Of a DNA stretch of 64,000 bases, positions 33,807-42,700 are shown in pieces. Source of the stretch: Streptomyces sp. HPF1205 (GTDB lineage: Bacteria > Actinomycetota > Actinomycetes > Streptomycetales > Streptomycetaceae); assembly GCF_020400825.1 (NCBI RefSeq), contig NZ_JAINVH010000012.1, forward strand, positions 62,001 to 126,000, given 5' to 3'. Below the pieces are notes generated by a model. It did not search any database. It saw only the letters and a list, made by a program, of their open reading frames with translations, and was not told the origin of the DNA. Position 1 is the first letter of the stretch. Each line of letters starts with the position of its first letter. A program made the translations under genes and the position numbers.

Positions 33807-33824
33807 GCACGCCGGCCGGCGTGC
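33807..33824. terminator. palindromic GC stem between convergent genes
   Basis: An 18-bp perfect palindrome (GCACGCCGG and its complement) lies between the 3' ends of the AAA+ gene and the opposite-strand gene. Confidence 0.4.
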
Positions 33825-33834
33825 GGCACCCGGT

Positions 33835-34437
33835 TCAGTGCGTGACCGGGCCCGGCGGTTCGGGGAAGCCCGCCGCCTTGTCGACGTGCGCGTAGGACTG
33901 GCCGGCCGCGTTGATCATCGCGATGTAGTCACCGAGCAGTTCCAGGGCGTTGCTCTGCATGGCCAGGGCCTTTTGCATCGCGGGGTTGATGTGCCGGGCG
34001 AACTCGTCGCCGATGTCGGCCAGGGTGTTCTGGTCGTCCTTGTCCTGCGAGTCAGGGGCCGGCGCGGGGGAACCGCCCCCCGGGTTCGGTGTGATGGACG
34101 CGCTGTCCTGCCCCGAGGAGATCGTCGAGGCGGTGTGCGGCGGGCCCCAGAACTGCCCGTGCGCGGCGTGGTCGACCTGGCCGCGCAGCCACTCGTAGTC
34201 GGAGACCGCGTTGCGGCTCTGGGCCAGCAGGGTGTTCTCGGTCGCCCGTACGGTGGCCGCCTCGAAGTGGATCGGGCCGCTGTCGGCCACGTCGGACGAC
34301 GTCTGGCCGACCGCCGGGCTGCTCGGGTCGAGGTTGAAGCTGGGCGGGGTGTTCCAGGTGACACCCATGGCCGGGACGAGGTCGTAGAAATCCTTCCCGG
34401 CGTCCGGGTCGCCGTCGTTCCCGTGGGAATCGGACAA
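33835..34437 (-). CDS. type VII island protein on the opposite strand (function unknown)
   Basis: 200 residues from a TTG start with GGGGAG eight bases upstream; the longer frame upstream lacks a ribosome site. The N-terminus is acidic. The middle has HFEAATVRATENTLLAQSRNAVSDYEW, and the C-terminus has a helix (NALELLGDYIAMINAAGQSYAHVD) of the kind seen at the end of EspC or PE-like secreted helical hairpins. A Pro/Ser/Asp-rich linker (about 125-150) joins the two. It may be a secreted partner or a chaperone for the island. It is the only gene here read against the rest. Confidence 0.65.
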   Translation of the reverse strand: MSDSHGNDGDPDAGKDFYDLVPAMGVTWNTPPSFNLDPSSPAVGQTSSDVADSGPIHFEAATVRATENTLLAQSRNAVSDYEWLRGQVDHAAHGQFWGPPHTASTISSGQDSASITPNPGGGSPAPAPDSQDKDDQNTLADIGDEFARHINPAMQKALAMQSNALELLGDYIAMINAAGQSYAHVDKAAGFPEPPGPVTH

Positions 34438-34556
34438 CGTTTTCTCCCCTCTGTGCGCCCCGCGGCGGGGCCGGACGGTAACGAGCGCCATGCGATGGCT
34501 GATTGGCACCAGAATGTCATGGATACGTATGACATGCGACAGGAGAGGGCGGCCTC

Positions 34557-35120
34557 ATGACATCACCGCCGGGCAGCGGTTACGGTGTGGCCGACGACGT
34601 GGCCACACCTGTCCAGGACCGTGTGGCATTCGTGGACACGCGGACGGTGCCCGCCCAGGACCGCGTGGCTCCCACCGGCACGCGTCCGGCGCCCGTCCAG
34701 GACCGCGCGGCTCCCACCGGCAGGCATCCGGCGCCCGTCCAGGACCGCGCGGCACCGAACGGATCCTCCCCGGGCGGCACACATGTGCTGACCTCGTCCG
34801 GCCAGGGGAACGCGCACAGTTCGGGATCGCTGCACGAACTCCAGGTCGCGCTCGACGAGTTGCACAACGCCATCACCATCGTGAACGGGCATCGGGCCCA
34901 GATCTCGGATCTGCTCGTCCGGATCCGCACGGAGTTCGACGCGGCCCACGACGCCTGGCAGAGCCCGTCGGGCGCGACGTTCGAGACGACGACGACCTGG
35001 TTCGACCACAGCTCCCGGGCACTGAAGGACCTGCTGGACGAGATGGCCCGCCGCATGCGGAGCACCTATGACACGTACCACGCGGCAGAGACCGCCAACA
35101 CGCACAACTCGGGAGGCTGA
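34557..35120 (+). CDS. WXG100-like protein with an N-terminal repeat extension
   Basis: 187 residues. Residues 18-73 are four tandem 14-residue repeats (unit like PVQDRAAPTGRHPA), probably disordered. The rest is a WXG100-type helical hairpin with the turn HDAWQSPSGATF (Trp134) and a second helix ending YDTYHAAETANTHNSGG; the Tyr and Glu spacing resembles the export signal. ATG 34557 follows AGGAGAGG. The following WXG100-like gene starts two bases after its stop, which implies translational coupling and a heterodimer. Confidence 0.82.
   Translation: MTSPPGSGYGVADDVATPVQDRVAFVDTRTVPAQDRVAPTGTRPAPVQDRAAPTGRHPAPVQDRAAPNGSSPGGTHVLTSSGQGNAHSSGSLHELQVALDELHNAITIVNGHRAQISDLLVRIRTEFDAAHDAWQSPSGATFETTTTWFDHSSRALKDLLDEMARRMRSTYDTYHAAETANTHNSGG
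34608..34775 (+). repeat. 42-bp coding tandem repeat, four copies
   Basis: Four successive 42-bp units encode the 14-residue PVQDR repeats of the WXG100-like protein. The copy number is likely to vary between strains. Confidence 0.85.
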
Positions 35121-35122
35121 CC

Positions 35123-35551
35123 GTGCCAGTGAACGCCGACTACGACGTCAGCACGCTGCGGGTCCGTCCGCAGGATCTCAGCGCCGCCAGTGACCGGCTG
35201 ATGGCGCTCGCCGACCAGATGGCCGGCCAGATCGAGGGCATCACCGACGCGGTCCGCGACCTGATGCTGTCGTGGGTGGGCAGGAGCGCCGGCGAGGCGC
35301 AGGAGTTCAACGACTCCTGGAAGAAGGTCATGATCCAGATGTTCGGCAAGAAGGACGGCCCCGTCGGTGTCCTCCCCGCCATGGCCGGAGGCCTGTTGGG
35401 CACCGCCGTGGCCTACAGCCACACGGAGGTCGAACTCGAAGCGGCCTTCCTGAAGTTCTCCGGCGGGCTCGCCGACACCGGCGGCGGCAACGACACGCCG
35501 ACGGACCACACCGGCTCCGACTACCCCATCTCCCAGGACTACCCGAACTAG
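35123..35551 (+). CDS. WXG100-like protein
   Basis: 142 residues from GTG 35123 (GGAGG upstream; GTG 35129 is an alternative). The helical hairpin has Trp51-Val-Gly53 in LSWVGRSAGE, followed by a hydrophobic glycine-rich stretch (VLPAMAGGLLGTAVAYSHTEVELEA) and an acidic disordered tail. It is larger than a minimal WXG100 protein. It is coupled to the gene before it and to eccC, which starts one base after its stop, so all three are probably made from one mRNA. Confidence 0.82.
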   Translation: MPVNADYDVSTLRVRPQDLSAASDRLMALADQMAGQIEGITDAVRDLMLSWVGRSAGEAQEFNDSWKKVMIQMFGKKDGPVGVLPAMAGGLLGTAVAYSHTEVELEAAFLKFSGGLADTGGGNDTPTDHTGSDYPISQDYPN

Positions 35552-38500
35552 ATGACCAGGGTCGATTTCCACCGCCCGGCCAGGACTTTCCCGCTCTCCG
35601 TCCCGGAGCAGCAGGTGGCGCTGGCCGCCCCGCCCCAGAAGACCGCGCAGAACCAGGCGCAGACCTGGCTGACCATGCTGCTGCCACTGCTGAGCAGCGT
35701 CAGCATGGCCGCCTACATGTTCACGTTCGGCCGGCCGTGGCTGATGATGCTCGGCGTCGGTTTCGTCACGCTCTCCGTCGGCGTCATGATCTTGATCAGG
35801 ACACAGATGAAGAACGCGAACCGGCGCACGCAGTACCGCCGGCGCGACCTGTACGTGGAATACCTCGGTGACGTACGGCGCCAGGCCAGGCAGTCGGCGG
35901 CGGCGCAGCGCGCGGCCGGCGCCTTCATGCACCCCAGCCCGCGGCGGCTGTGGGCGATCGCCACGACCGGCCCCCGCCGGGTGTGGGAGCGCCGCCCCGC
36001 CGACGCCGACTTCCTCAAGCTCCGGCTGGGCATCGGCCACGGCGCCCCGGCCATGCGCATCACCCTGAGCAAGCACAACGACCCCACCGCGGAACGCGAC
36101 CCCGAGGCGCACCAGCGCGCCGAGCGGCTCGCCCGCGACTTCGCGACCGTCGGCCTGCAGCCGGCCTGGATCGACGTGGCCAACAGCGGCGTCGTCAGCC
36201 TGCTCGGCCCGCGCGAGCGCACCGCCGAGCTCGTCGGGTCGCTGCTGATGCAGCTTGCCGTGCTGCACGCCCCCGACGACGTCCAGGTCGCCGCCCTCAC
36301 CGAGGCCGAGGACCACCCCTGGGCGTGGGTGAAGTGGCTTCCGCACACCCGCCGCGGCGGCCGGGCCGACTTCGTCCCGATGGTCGCGCGGAGCATGGAC
36401 GGCCTGGCCGACCTGCTCCAGGCCCACGTGGACCGGATCCGCGAGGAGCGAACCGAGCGCGCCGGCGCGCTCGGCATGCGCCGGGAGACCAGGGCGCCCC
36501 GCCACCTGGTGGTGGTGCTCGACGGCTACCGGCCCGGAGCCGACTGGGCGCGGCTGCCGCTGGTGGCCGACCTGCTGGCCGAGGCGGGCCCCGAGAGCGG
36601 GCTGCACGTGGTGTGCGTGGTCGACCGGGAGAGCGAGGAGCCCGGCCGGGTCGACGCGCGGGCCCGGGTCGACGCCGCCGGGGGACTCAGCCTGGAGACC
36701 CGTTACCCCGCGCTGGTCCAGGCCGTCGAGGACGCGGTCGCCGACGTGTGCCCGCCGCGGCTCGGCGAGCAGGCGGCCAGGGCGCTGGCGCCGCTGCGGC
36801 TGTCGGGCGAGCAGGAGCAGGTCCTGGCCCGTACGGTCGCGCTGCCCGAGATGCTCGGCGTGGCCGACCTCGGCTCGTTCGACCCCACCCGGCTGTGGCG
36901 CGATCCGGCCGACGAGGCGCTGCTGCGGCTGCCGATCGGCTTCACCGGCGACGGCGCCCCCCTGGTGCTGGACCTGAAGGAGTCGGCGCAAGGCGGCATC
37001 GGCCCGCACGGCCTGGTCGTCGGCGCGACCGGCTCGGGCAAGAGCGAGCTGCTGCGGACGCTGGTGACGGGCCTGAGCATGACCCACGCCCCGGAGCACC
37101 TCGGCTTCGTCCTGGTCGACTTCAAGGGCGGCGCCACCTTCGCAGGCGTGACCGAACTGCCCCACGTGGCCGGCCTGATCACCAACCTCGCGGACGACCT
37201 GGCGATGGTGGACCGGGTCCGCACCGCCCTGCAGGGCGAGCAGCAGCGCCGGCAGCGGATGCTGCGCGCGGCGGGCAACGTCGACTCGGTACGCGAGTAC
37301 CAGATCCTGCAGGCGGCCGGCGGCACGGACGCGGACGGCCGGCCCCTGGAGCCGATGCCGTACCTGATGGTCGTGGTCGACGAGTTCGGCGAACTCCTCG
37401 CCCGGCGCCCCGACTTCATCGAGCTGTTCGTGCAGATCGGACGGGTCGGCCGAAGTCTGGGCATGCACCTGCTGCTGGCCACCCAGCGGCTGGACGAGGG
37501 CCGGCTGCGCGGCCTGGAGTCGCACCTGTCGTACCGCATCTGCCTGCGCACCTTCAGCGCCCAGGAGAGCCGGGCCGTGATCGGGACCACCGACGCCTAC
37601 CGGCTCCCCGCGATCCCCGGCTCGGCCTATCTGAAGGTCGACGAGTCGGTCTACGAACGCTTCCGCGTCGCCCACATCTCCGGCGCCTACCGGGCGGAGG
37701 CCGAACAGGAGCCGGTGACCGGACCGCCCGCGGTGCCGGTGCCGTTCGGCCTGCGTACCGCGCAGGACGCCACCCACGAGGAGGCCGGGGAGCCCGAGCC
37801 GTCCGTGACGCTCGCCCGGCCGCTGCCCGGCCGGCGCACCGAGATGCAGGTGGCCGTGGAGCAGCTGCGGGCGTACGGCACCCCCGTGCACCAGGTGTGG
37901 CTGCCGCCGCTGCCCCCGCTGATCGAGCTCGACTCGCTGCTCGGCCCGGTCGACACCGACGACGAGCGCGGTTACCGTTCCTGGCTGTCGCCGCAGGGCG
38001 GCGGCCTGTCCTTCCCCGTCGGCGTGGTCGACCTGCCGAGCCTGCAGGAGCAGCGCGCGCTGGCGCTCGGCCTGGCCGGCCAGCAGGGCCACCTGATCGT
38101 GGTGGGCGCGCCGCAGTCCGGCAAGAGCACCCTGCTGCGCACGCTGATGGCGAGCGCGATGCTCACCCACACCCCCGACGAACTGCAGTTCCTCGGAATC
38201 GACTTCGGCGGCGGCAGCCTCACCGGCCTGGAACGCGCCCCACACGTGTCCGGCATCACCACCCGGCACGACGAGGCACGTACCCGGCGGGCCCTGTCCG
38301 TGGTCCGGCAGATGATCGACGACCGCGAACGGCTCTTCCAGCGGCTGCGTATCGACTCCGCGGCGGACTTCCGCCGGCTCCGCGACGAAAAGGCCCTGCC
38401 CGACGGCGTCCACGCCGCCGACGTCGTCCTGGTCATCGACAACTGGGCGGGTCTGCGGTCGGCCATGGAGGAGGCCGAGGCGATCGTGCCCGAGATCGCG

Positions 38501-39667
38501 GTACGCGGCCTCAACGTGGGCGTCCACCTGGTGCTCACCGCGAACCGCTGGGCAGAGCTGCGGGCCAACCTGCGCGACACCATCGGGGGCCGGCTGGAGC
38601 TGCGGCTGGCCGACCCCACCGAGTCGGAGATCTCCCGGCCGATGGCCCGGCAGTTGCGGGCGTTCGTGCCCGGCCGCGGCCTGGTGGCGCCCGGACACGT
38701 GTTCCAGGCGGCGCTGCCGCGGCTGGACGGCACGCTGTCCACCGACAACCTCACCAAAGCCCAGGAGGCCGTGGTCGACGAGCTGGCGGCGGGCTGGAAG
38801 GGAGCGGCCGCCCCGCCGCTGCGCGTGCTCGCCGAGCTGATCACACCGCGGGAACTGGACCAGGTGTACGCGGCCTTTCCCGAGGAGAAGGACGCGCTGC
38901 CCGCGAGCGCGGTACCGATCGGCGTCCGGGAGTTCGACCTGCGCCCCGCGGCCCTCGACCTGGAGGCCGACGGACCGCACTTCCTGGTCCACGGCGACTC
39001 CGGGTCGGGCAAGACCTCGTTCCTGCGCTCCTGGATGCGCGCCATGACCCGGCGCCGGTCGGCCTGGGACGTGCGCTTCATCGTGGTCGACTACCGGCGC
39101 GGGCTGCTGGGCGCCGTACCCGAGGACTACCTCGGTGCGACGGCCGGGGACCCGGACACCGCCGCCACCTACCTGGAGCAGGTCGTGGACAAGCTCAGGG
39201 AACGTATGCCGCCCCCCGGCGTCACCCCGCGCCAGCTCAAGGAGCGCACCTGGTGGACCGGCCCCGAGCTGTACCTGGTCGTGGACGACTACGACCTGGT
39301 GGCCACGGGCGGGTCGACCGGACGCGGACCGCTGGGCATCGTCGCCGACTACCTCACCCAGGCAGCCGACATCGGCTTCCACGTGGTGCTCGCCCGGCGT
39401 GGCGGCGGCGCGGGCCGTTCCTTCGGCGACTCGGTGGCCGGCCGCATCCGCGATCTGGGCACCGGGGGACTGCTGCTGTCCGGCGACCCCCGCGAGGGGG
39501 TCGTGCTGGGCGACCAGCGCGCACGCCCCCTGCCGCCGGGCCGGGGCATCCTCGTCTCCCGCCGCAGCGGCGCCTGTGTCGTCCAGACCGTCCACGACAC
39601 CGACGACGACACCGGCGATGACACCGACGGCGACACCGACGGCATCGACGAGGACAACGCCGGCTGA
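35552..39667 (+). CDS. eccC: EccC-type FtsK/SpoIIIE ATPase of type VII secretion
   Basis: 1371 residues, a fused EccCa-EccCb. Two membrane helices lie at about 37-85, followed by three P-loop domains. Walker A motifs are GATGSGKS (Lys497), GAPQSGKS (Lys858) and GDSGSGKT (Lys1154); Walker B-like segments are LMVVVDEFGE, VLVIDNWAG and YLVVDDYDLV. Only the first domain keeps the acidic DE pair of a fully active ATPase, which is usual in EccC, where the later domains bind substrates. The C-terminus is a run of Asp/Thr/Gly. The ATG directly follows the upstream stop, and a hairpin separates it from the giant cargo gene. Confidence 0.95.
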   Translation: MTRVDFHRPARTFPLSVPEQQVALAAPPQKTAQNQAQTWLTMLLPLLSSVSMAAYMFTFGRPWLMMLGVGFVTLSVGVMILIRTQMKNANRRTQYRRRDLYVEYLGDVRRQARQSAAAQRAAGAFMHPSPRRLWAIATTGPRRVWERRPADADFLKLRLGIGHGAPAMRITLSKHNDPTAERDPEAHQRAERLARDFATVGLQPAWIDVANSGVVSLLGPRERTAELVGSLLMQLAVLHAPDDVQVAALTEAEDHPWAWVKWLPHTRRGGRADFVPMVARSMDGLADLLQAHVDRIREERTERAGALGMRRETRAPRHLVVVLDGYRPGADWARLPLVADLLAEAGPESGLHVVCVVDRESEEPGRVDARARVDAAGGLSLETRYPALVQAVEDAVADVCPPRLGEQAARALAPLRLSGEQEQVLARTVALPEMLGVADLGSFDPTRLWRDPADEALLRLPIGFTGDGAPLVLDLKESAQGGIGPHGLVVGATGSGKSELLRTLVTGLSMTHAPEHLGFVLVDFKGGATFAGVTELPHVAGLITNLADDLAMVDRVRTALQGEQQRRQRMLRAAGNVDSVREYQILQAAGGTDADGRPLEPMPYLMVVVDEFGELLARRPDFIELFVQIGRVGRSLGMHLLLATQRLDEGRLRGLESHLSYRICLRTFSAQESRAVIGTTDAYRLPAIPGSAYLKVDESVYERFRVAHISGAYRAEAEQEPVTGPPAVPVPFGLRTAQDATHEEAGEPEPSVTLARPLPGRRTEMQVAVEQLRAYGTPVHQVWLPPLPPLIELDSLLGPVDTDDERGYRSWLSPQGGGLSFPVGVVDLPSLQEQRALALGLAGQQGHLIVVGAPQSGKSTLLRTLMASAMLTHTPDELQFLGIDFGGGSLTGLERAPHVSGITTRHDEARTRRALSVVRQMIDDRERLFQRLRIDSAADFRRLRDEKALPDGVHAADVVLVIDNWAGLRSAMEEAEAIVPEIAVRGLNVGVHLVLTANRWAELRANLRDTIGGRLELRLADPTESEISRPMARQLRAFVPGRGLVAPGHVFQAALPRLDGTLSTDNLTKAQEAVVDELAAGWKGAAAPPLRVLAELITPRELDQVYAAFPEEKDALPASAVPIGVREFDLRPAALDLEADGPHFLVHGDSGSGKTSFLRSWMRAMTRRRSAWDVRFIVVDYRRGLLGAVPEDYLGATAGDPDTAATYLEQVVDKLRERMPPPGVTPRQLKERTWWTGPELYLVVDDYDLVATGGSTGRGPLGIVADYLTQAADIGFHVVLARRGGGAGRSFGDSVAGRIRDLGTGGLLLSGDPREGVVLGDQRARPLPPGRGILVSRRSGACVVQTVHDTDDDTGDDTDGDTDGIDEDNAG

Positions 39668-39712
39668 CCGCCGCCCCGATCCCACCCGTCCGGACCCAGC
39701 CGGCGATCGACC

Positions 39713-39738
39713 GGGGCGGCCCCCACCGGGGCCGCCCC
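39713..39738 (+). promoter_or_regulatory. hairpin between eccC and the giant cargo gene
   Basis: GGGGCGGCCCC and GGGGCCGCCCC (11-bp stem, four-base loop CACC) are followed by TTGTG. The ribosome site of the cargo gene starts five bases later. This could be a leaky terminator or an RNA structure that limits cargo expression. Confidence 0.5.
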
Positions 39739-39755
39739 TTGTGAGGACGTCTCCC

Positions 39756-42700
39756 ATGGCCCAGTTCGACACTTCGCAGATTCGCGCCCTCGGCAACGCG
39801 TGGCTGAACGACAGTCACAATCTGCGCGGGTACCTGCAGACGATGCACGAGAGCGTGTGGAGCATGTCCGGGGCCTGGACGGGGAAGGCCGGCCAGGCGG
39901 CCCAGGTGGTGTGGAACGGGTCGCAGACCGGTGAGTACAACATCTGGAACGAGATCTTCCAGGCCGCGTGGGTGGCGGAGCAGATCGGCAACTCGATCCT
40001 CGACTACGCGGACCAGGTCGACAAGACGGTCAAGGAGATCAACAAGTCGCATCTCATCGAGGCGCTGGCCAGCATCTTCGGCCTGATCCTCAATGGCGCG
40101 ACGCTCGGCCTGGCAGGGGTGATCGAGGAACTCGCGGCGAAGGTCGGCACGTTGGCGTCGCAGCTCGCCGCGGACTCCGCGAAGTTCGCGAGCATCGCCG
40201 CCGGGCTGGGGGAGGCGGCCGCTTTCGTCACGTCCGCGGGGATCTGGGGATTCCTCACCCTCAAGAACGACATCTTCTCCCAGATCCTGGCCTCGGAGAC
40301 AGCCCACGGCCCGATCACCATCGACTGGAAGGGCGAGGTCATGAACCTCGGCCTGGGCCTGGAGGCGGGCTTCGGCGAGCACTTCGGACCGAAAATCGCC
40401 AGGGGTGACAAGAACGAGAAGGTGCCGGAGGTCACGCACGGCGGCCTGGGCGCGGACGTGCCGAACGGCGTGCCGCATGTCGATGTCCCGAAGTTCTCGG
40501 AAACGGGCCCGGTCAAGAGCGCGTGGTCGTCCACGGACACGCTGGTGAACCCGGGCACGGGCAAGTTCACGGAGACCGGGCCGGCCACGTACGGTTCGGA
40601 CAAGTTCGGCGCATCGGGGAACTTCGTTCCGGACCCGGCGGTGAAGACCGACGCCGCCCCTGGAGGGAAGGGGGACGCCGGAGCCCCCGCCCCGGGCGAT
40701 GTGCGCTCCGCCGGCGGCGATCCCGGTGGAGCCGCGCCGCTGCCGGGCGGTGCCCGGCCCGCGCCCGAGCGCCCCGCGCCGACGCCGGGTTCGGCACATG
40801 GCTCGACACCCGATTCACCCCGCCCGTCGGACCCGGCACCCGGTCCCGGCGGGCCGCGATCGGAAACCGGCCCGCAGGCCGCCGCAGGTCGCGGTGAGAT
40901 GCCCGCGACCTCGGGCAGCGCGGACACCGCGCCCGCGTCCGGCACCGGGCCCGGCAAGCCCCGCGCCAACCTGGACCCGGCGCCCCGCGGCACGCGGCCT
41001 TACGCCCATTCCGCCTCCCCGGCCGCGACGGCGCCGCCGCAGCGGGGGGACACCGCCGCGGGCGGTGCCGACGCTCACGGGTCCCAGCCGCACGACGACG
41101 TATCACTGTCACCCACGGGGCGGCCTACCGGCGCCGACGCCCCGGTCCTGGCTTCCTCGGCCGCCTCCCACGCCGACAGCGGCACGCACACGCCGGCCAC
41201 GCACGACGAGGGCACCGGCACCGCACGGCCCGCCGACGCCGGCGCAGGTGCGCCTGCGGGTACGTCGCGTGGCGGCCAAGGGGGTGCGGGCGCGGGCGCC
41301 GTGCGGGCGTTCCATGAGGGAACGGGCACGGGTCCGGTACGGGCCGCCGGCCCCGACACCGGCGCGGTCGCGGGCGCGGTGCGGGCCGCTGACGCCGGAG
41401 CGGGCTCAGGCGCGGGCTTCGGCGGCGCCCGGGGGGCCGGGGAATCCGCACACGGTACGGGTGCGGTGCATGAGACGGCCGGCGGGGCCGGTGCTTCCGC
41501 TCCCCGCCCTGCCGGGCGGTTCACCGGGCCGGAGCCTGCCGGCGGTACTCGTCCGGGTCGCGGCGCGTCGCCGGACGGCGCGGGTGAGGTCGCCGCGGGC
41601 GGCGGTGCGGGCCGGCGCCCGGAGCCCGCTCCTTCCGCCGGCGCCTCCGGTGCGGAACGGCCCGCCGCCGGCGGGCACGGGGCGCCAAGGGACGCCGCGC
41701 GCCTGGAGACATCGGCGTCCGGGACCCATGAAGGTGCCGGCCGCGGGAAGGACGTGGCCACCTCCGCCTTCGAGTCGTCCGCGTCCGCGCCACACGCCGC
41801 CGCCGGACACGACGCCGGCACGCCCGGTAGGGGGCACGACCACAGCATGGCCGGCGCCGCCGCCGACTCCCGCCCGGGCACGGGCGCCGAACCCGTACGC
41901 CACGACACCGCCTCCAAGAGCGCGGACGCTCCGGATCACGGGCCGGGGCATCACGCCGAGGGAAGCGGGCCGGTCGGGCCCGAGCAGAAGGCCGCGCAAT
42001 GGCGTGAGTTCAAGGACGAGCGGAGCCGGCACAACGCCCTGCTGCTGCACGCCGAACGTCACCTGGAGACGATTCACTCGCAGGTCGACGCGGCGTGGGC
42101 GCGGGGAGCCGACAGGTTCGCCCGGACCAAGCAGGGCAAGGCACACGGGGATCTTGGGCCGTCCGGTGACGGCTCCATGGACGAGTACCGCGAGCGGCTG
42201 TTCCGGGAGAACCGCTGGGAGCAGGCGGTGAAGGACGCCCAGCGGAACTGGCGTGCCGATTTCACCCGGCAGTTCCGGGCCGAACTGGAGACGAACGGGC
42301 ACATATCCACGGAAGTCCACGACCGGATCCTCCATCACGCCGACGAGAACGCGTACCGGCATCTGCAGCGGGCCGACCAGCTCCTCACGTTCGAGGACAA
42401 GTTCAAGGAGGTGCTCGCGGCCTACAAGGCGAACCGGTACGGTCACGGCGACGACCTGCCGACGTTCGGCAAGGCTCCGTCGGGGCCCGGCGTGGACCCG
42501 AAGTTCCATCAGGCTCCGTCTGACTACGTCTACGACAAGGACCTCAACACCTATGTCAGGGACGACTCCAAGGTCTACGGCCACCGCCACGAGGACGGAT
42601 CCACCGGCCTCCCCGCCGATCACCCGCTGAACGGGAAGGCGGACGAGCCGGTCGATTTCTTCCGCGACAAGTCACACGATTACAACGCCCTGGAGAAGTA

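Noticed and set aside
35950-39621. A 1223-codon open frame in the same direction as eccC
   Set aside because: Out-of-frame shadow with extreme Arg/Pro/Gly content. The other frame has three Walker motifs.
35066-39796. A 1576-codon open frame antisense to eccC
   Set aside because: It is the GC-rich antisense shadow of eccC: no ribosome site, repetitive Gly/Arg/Val/His composition and no family motifs.
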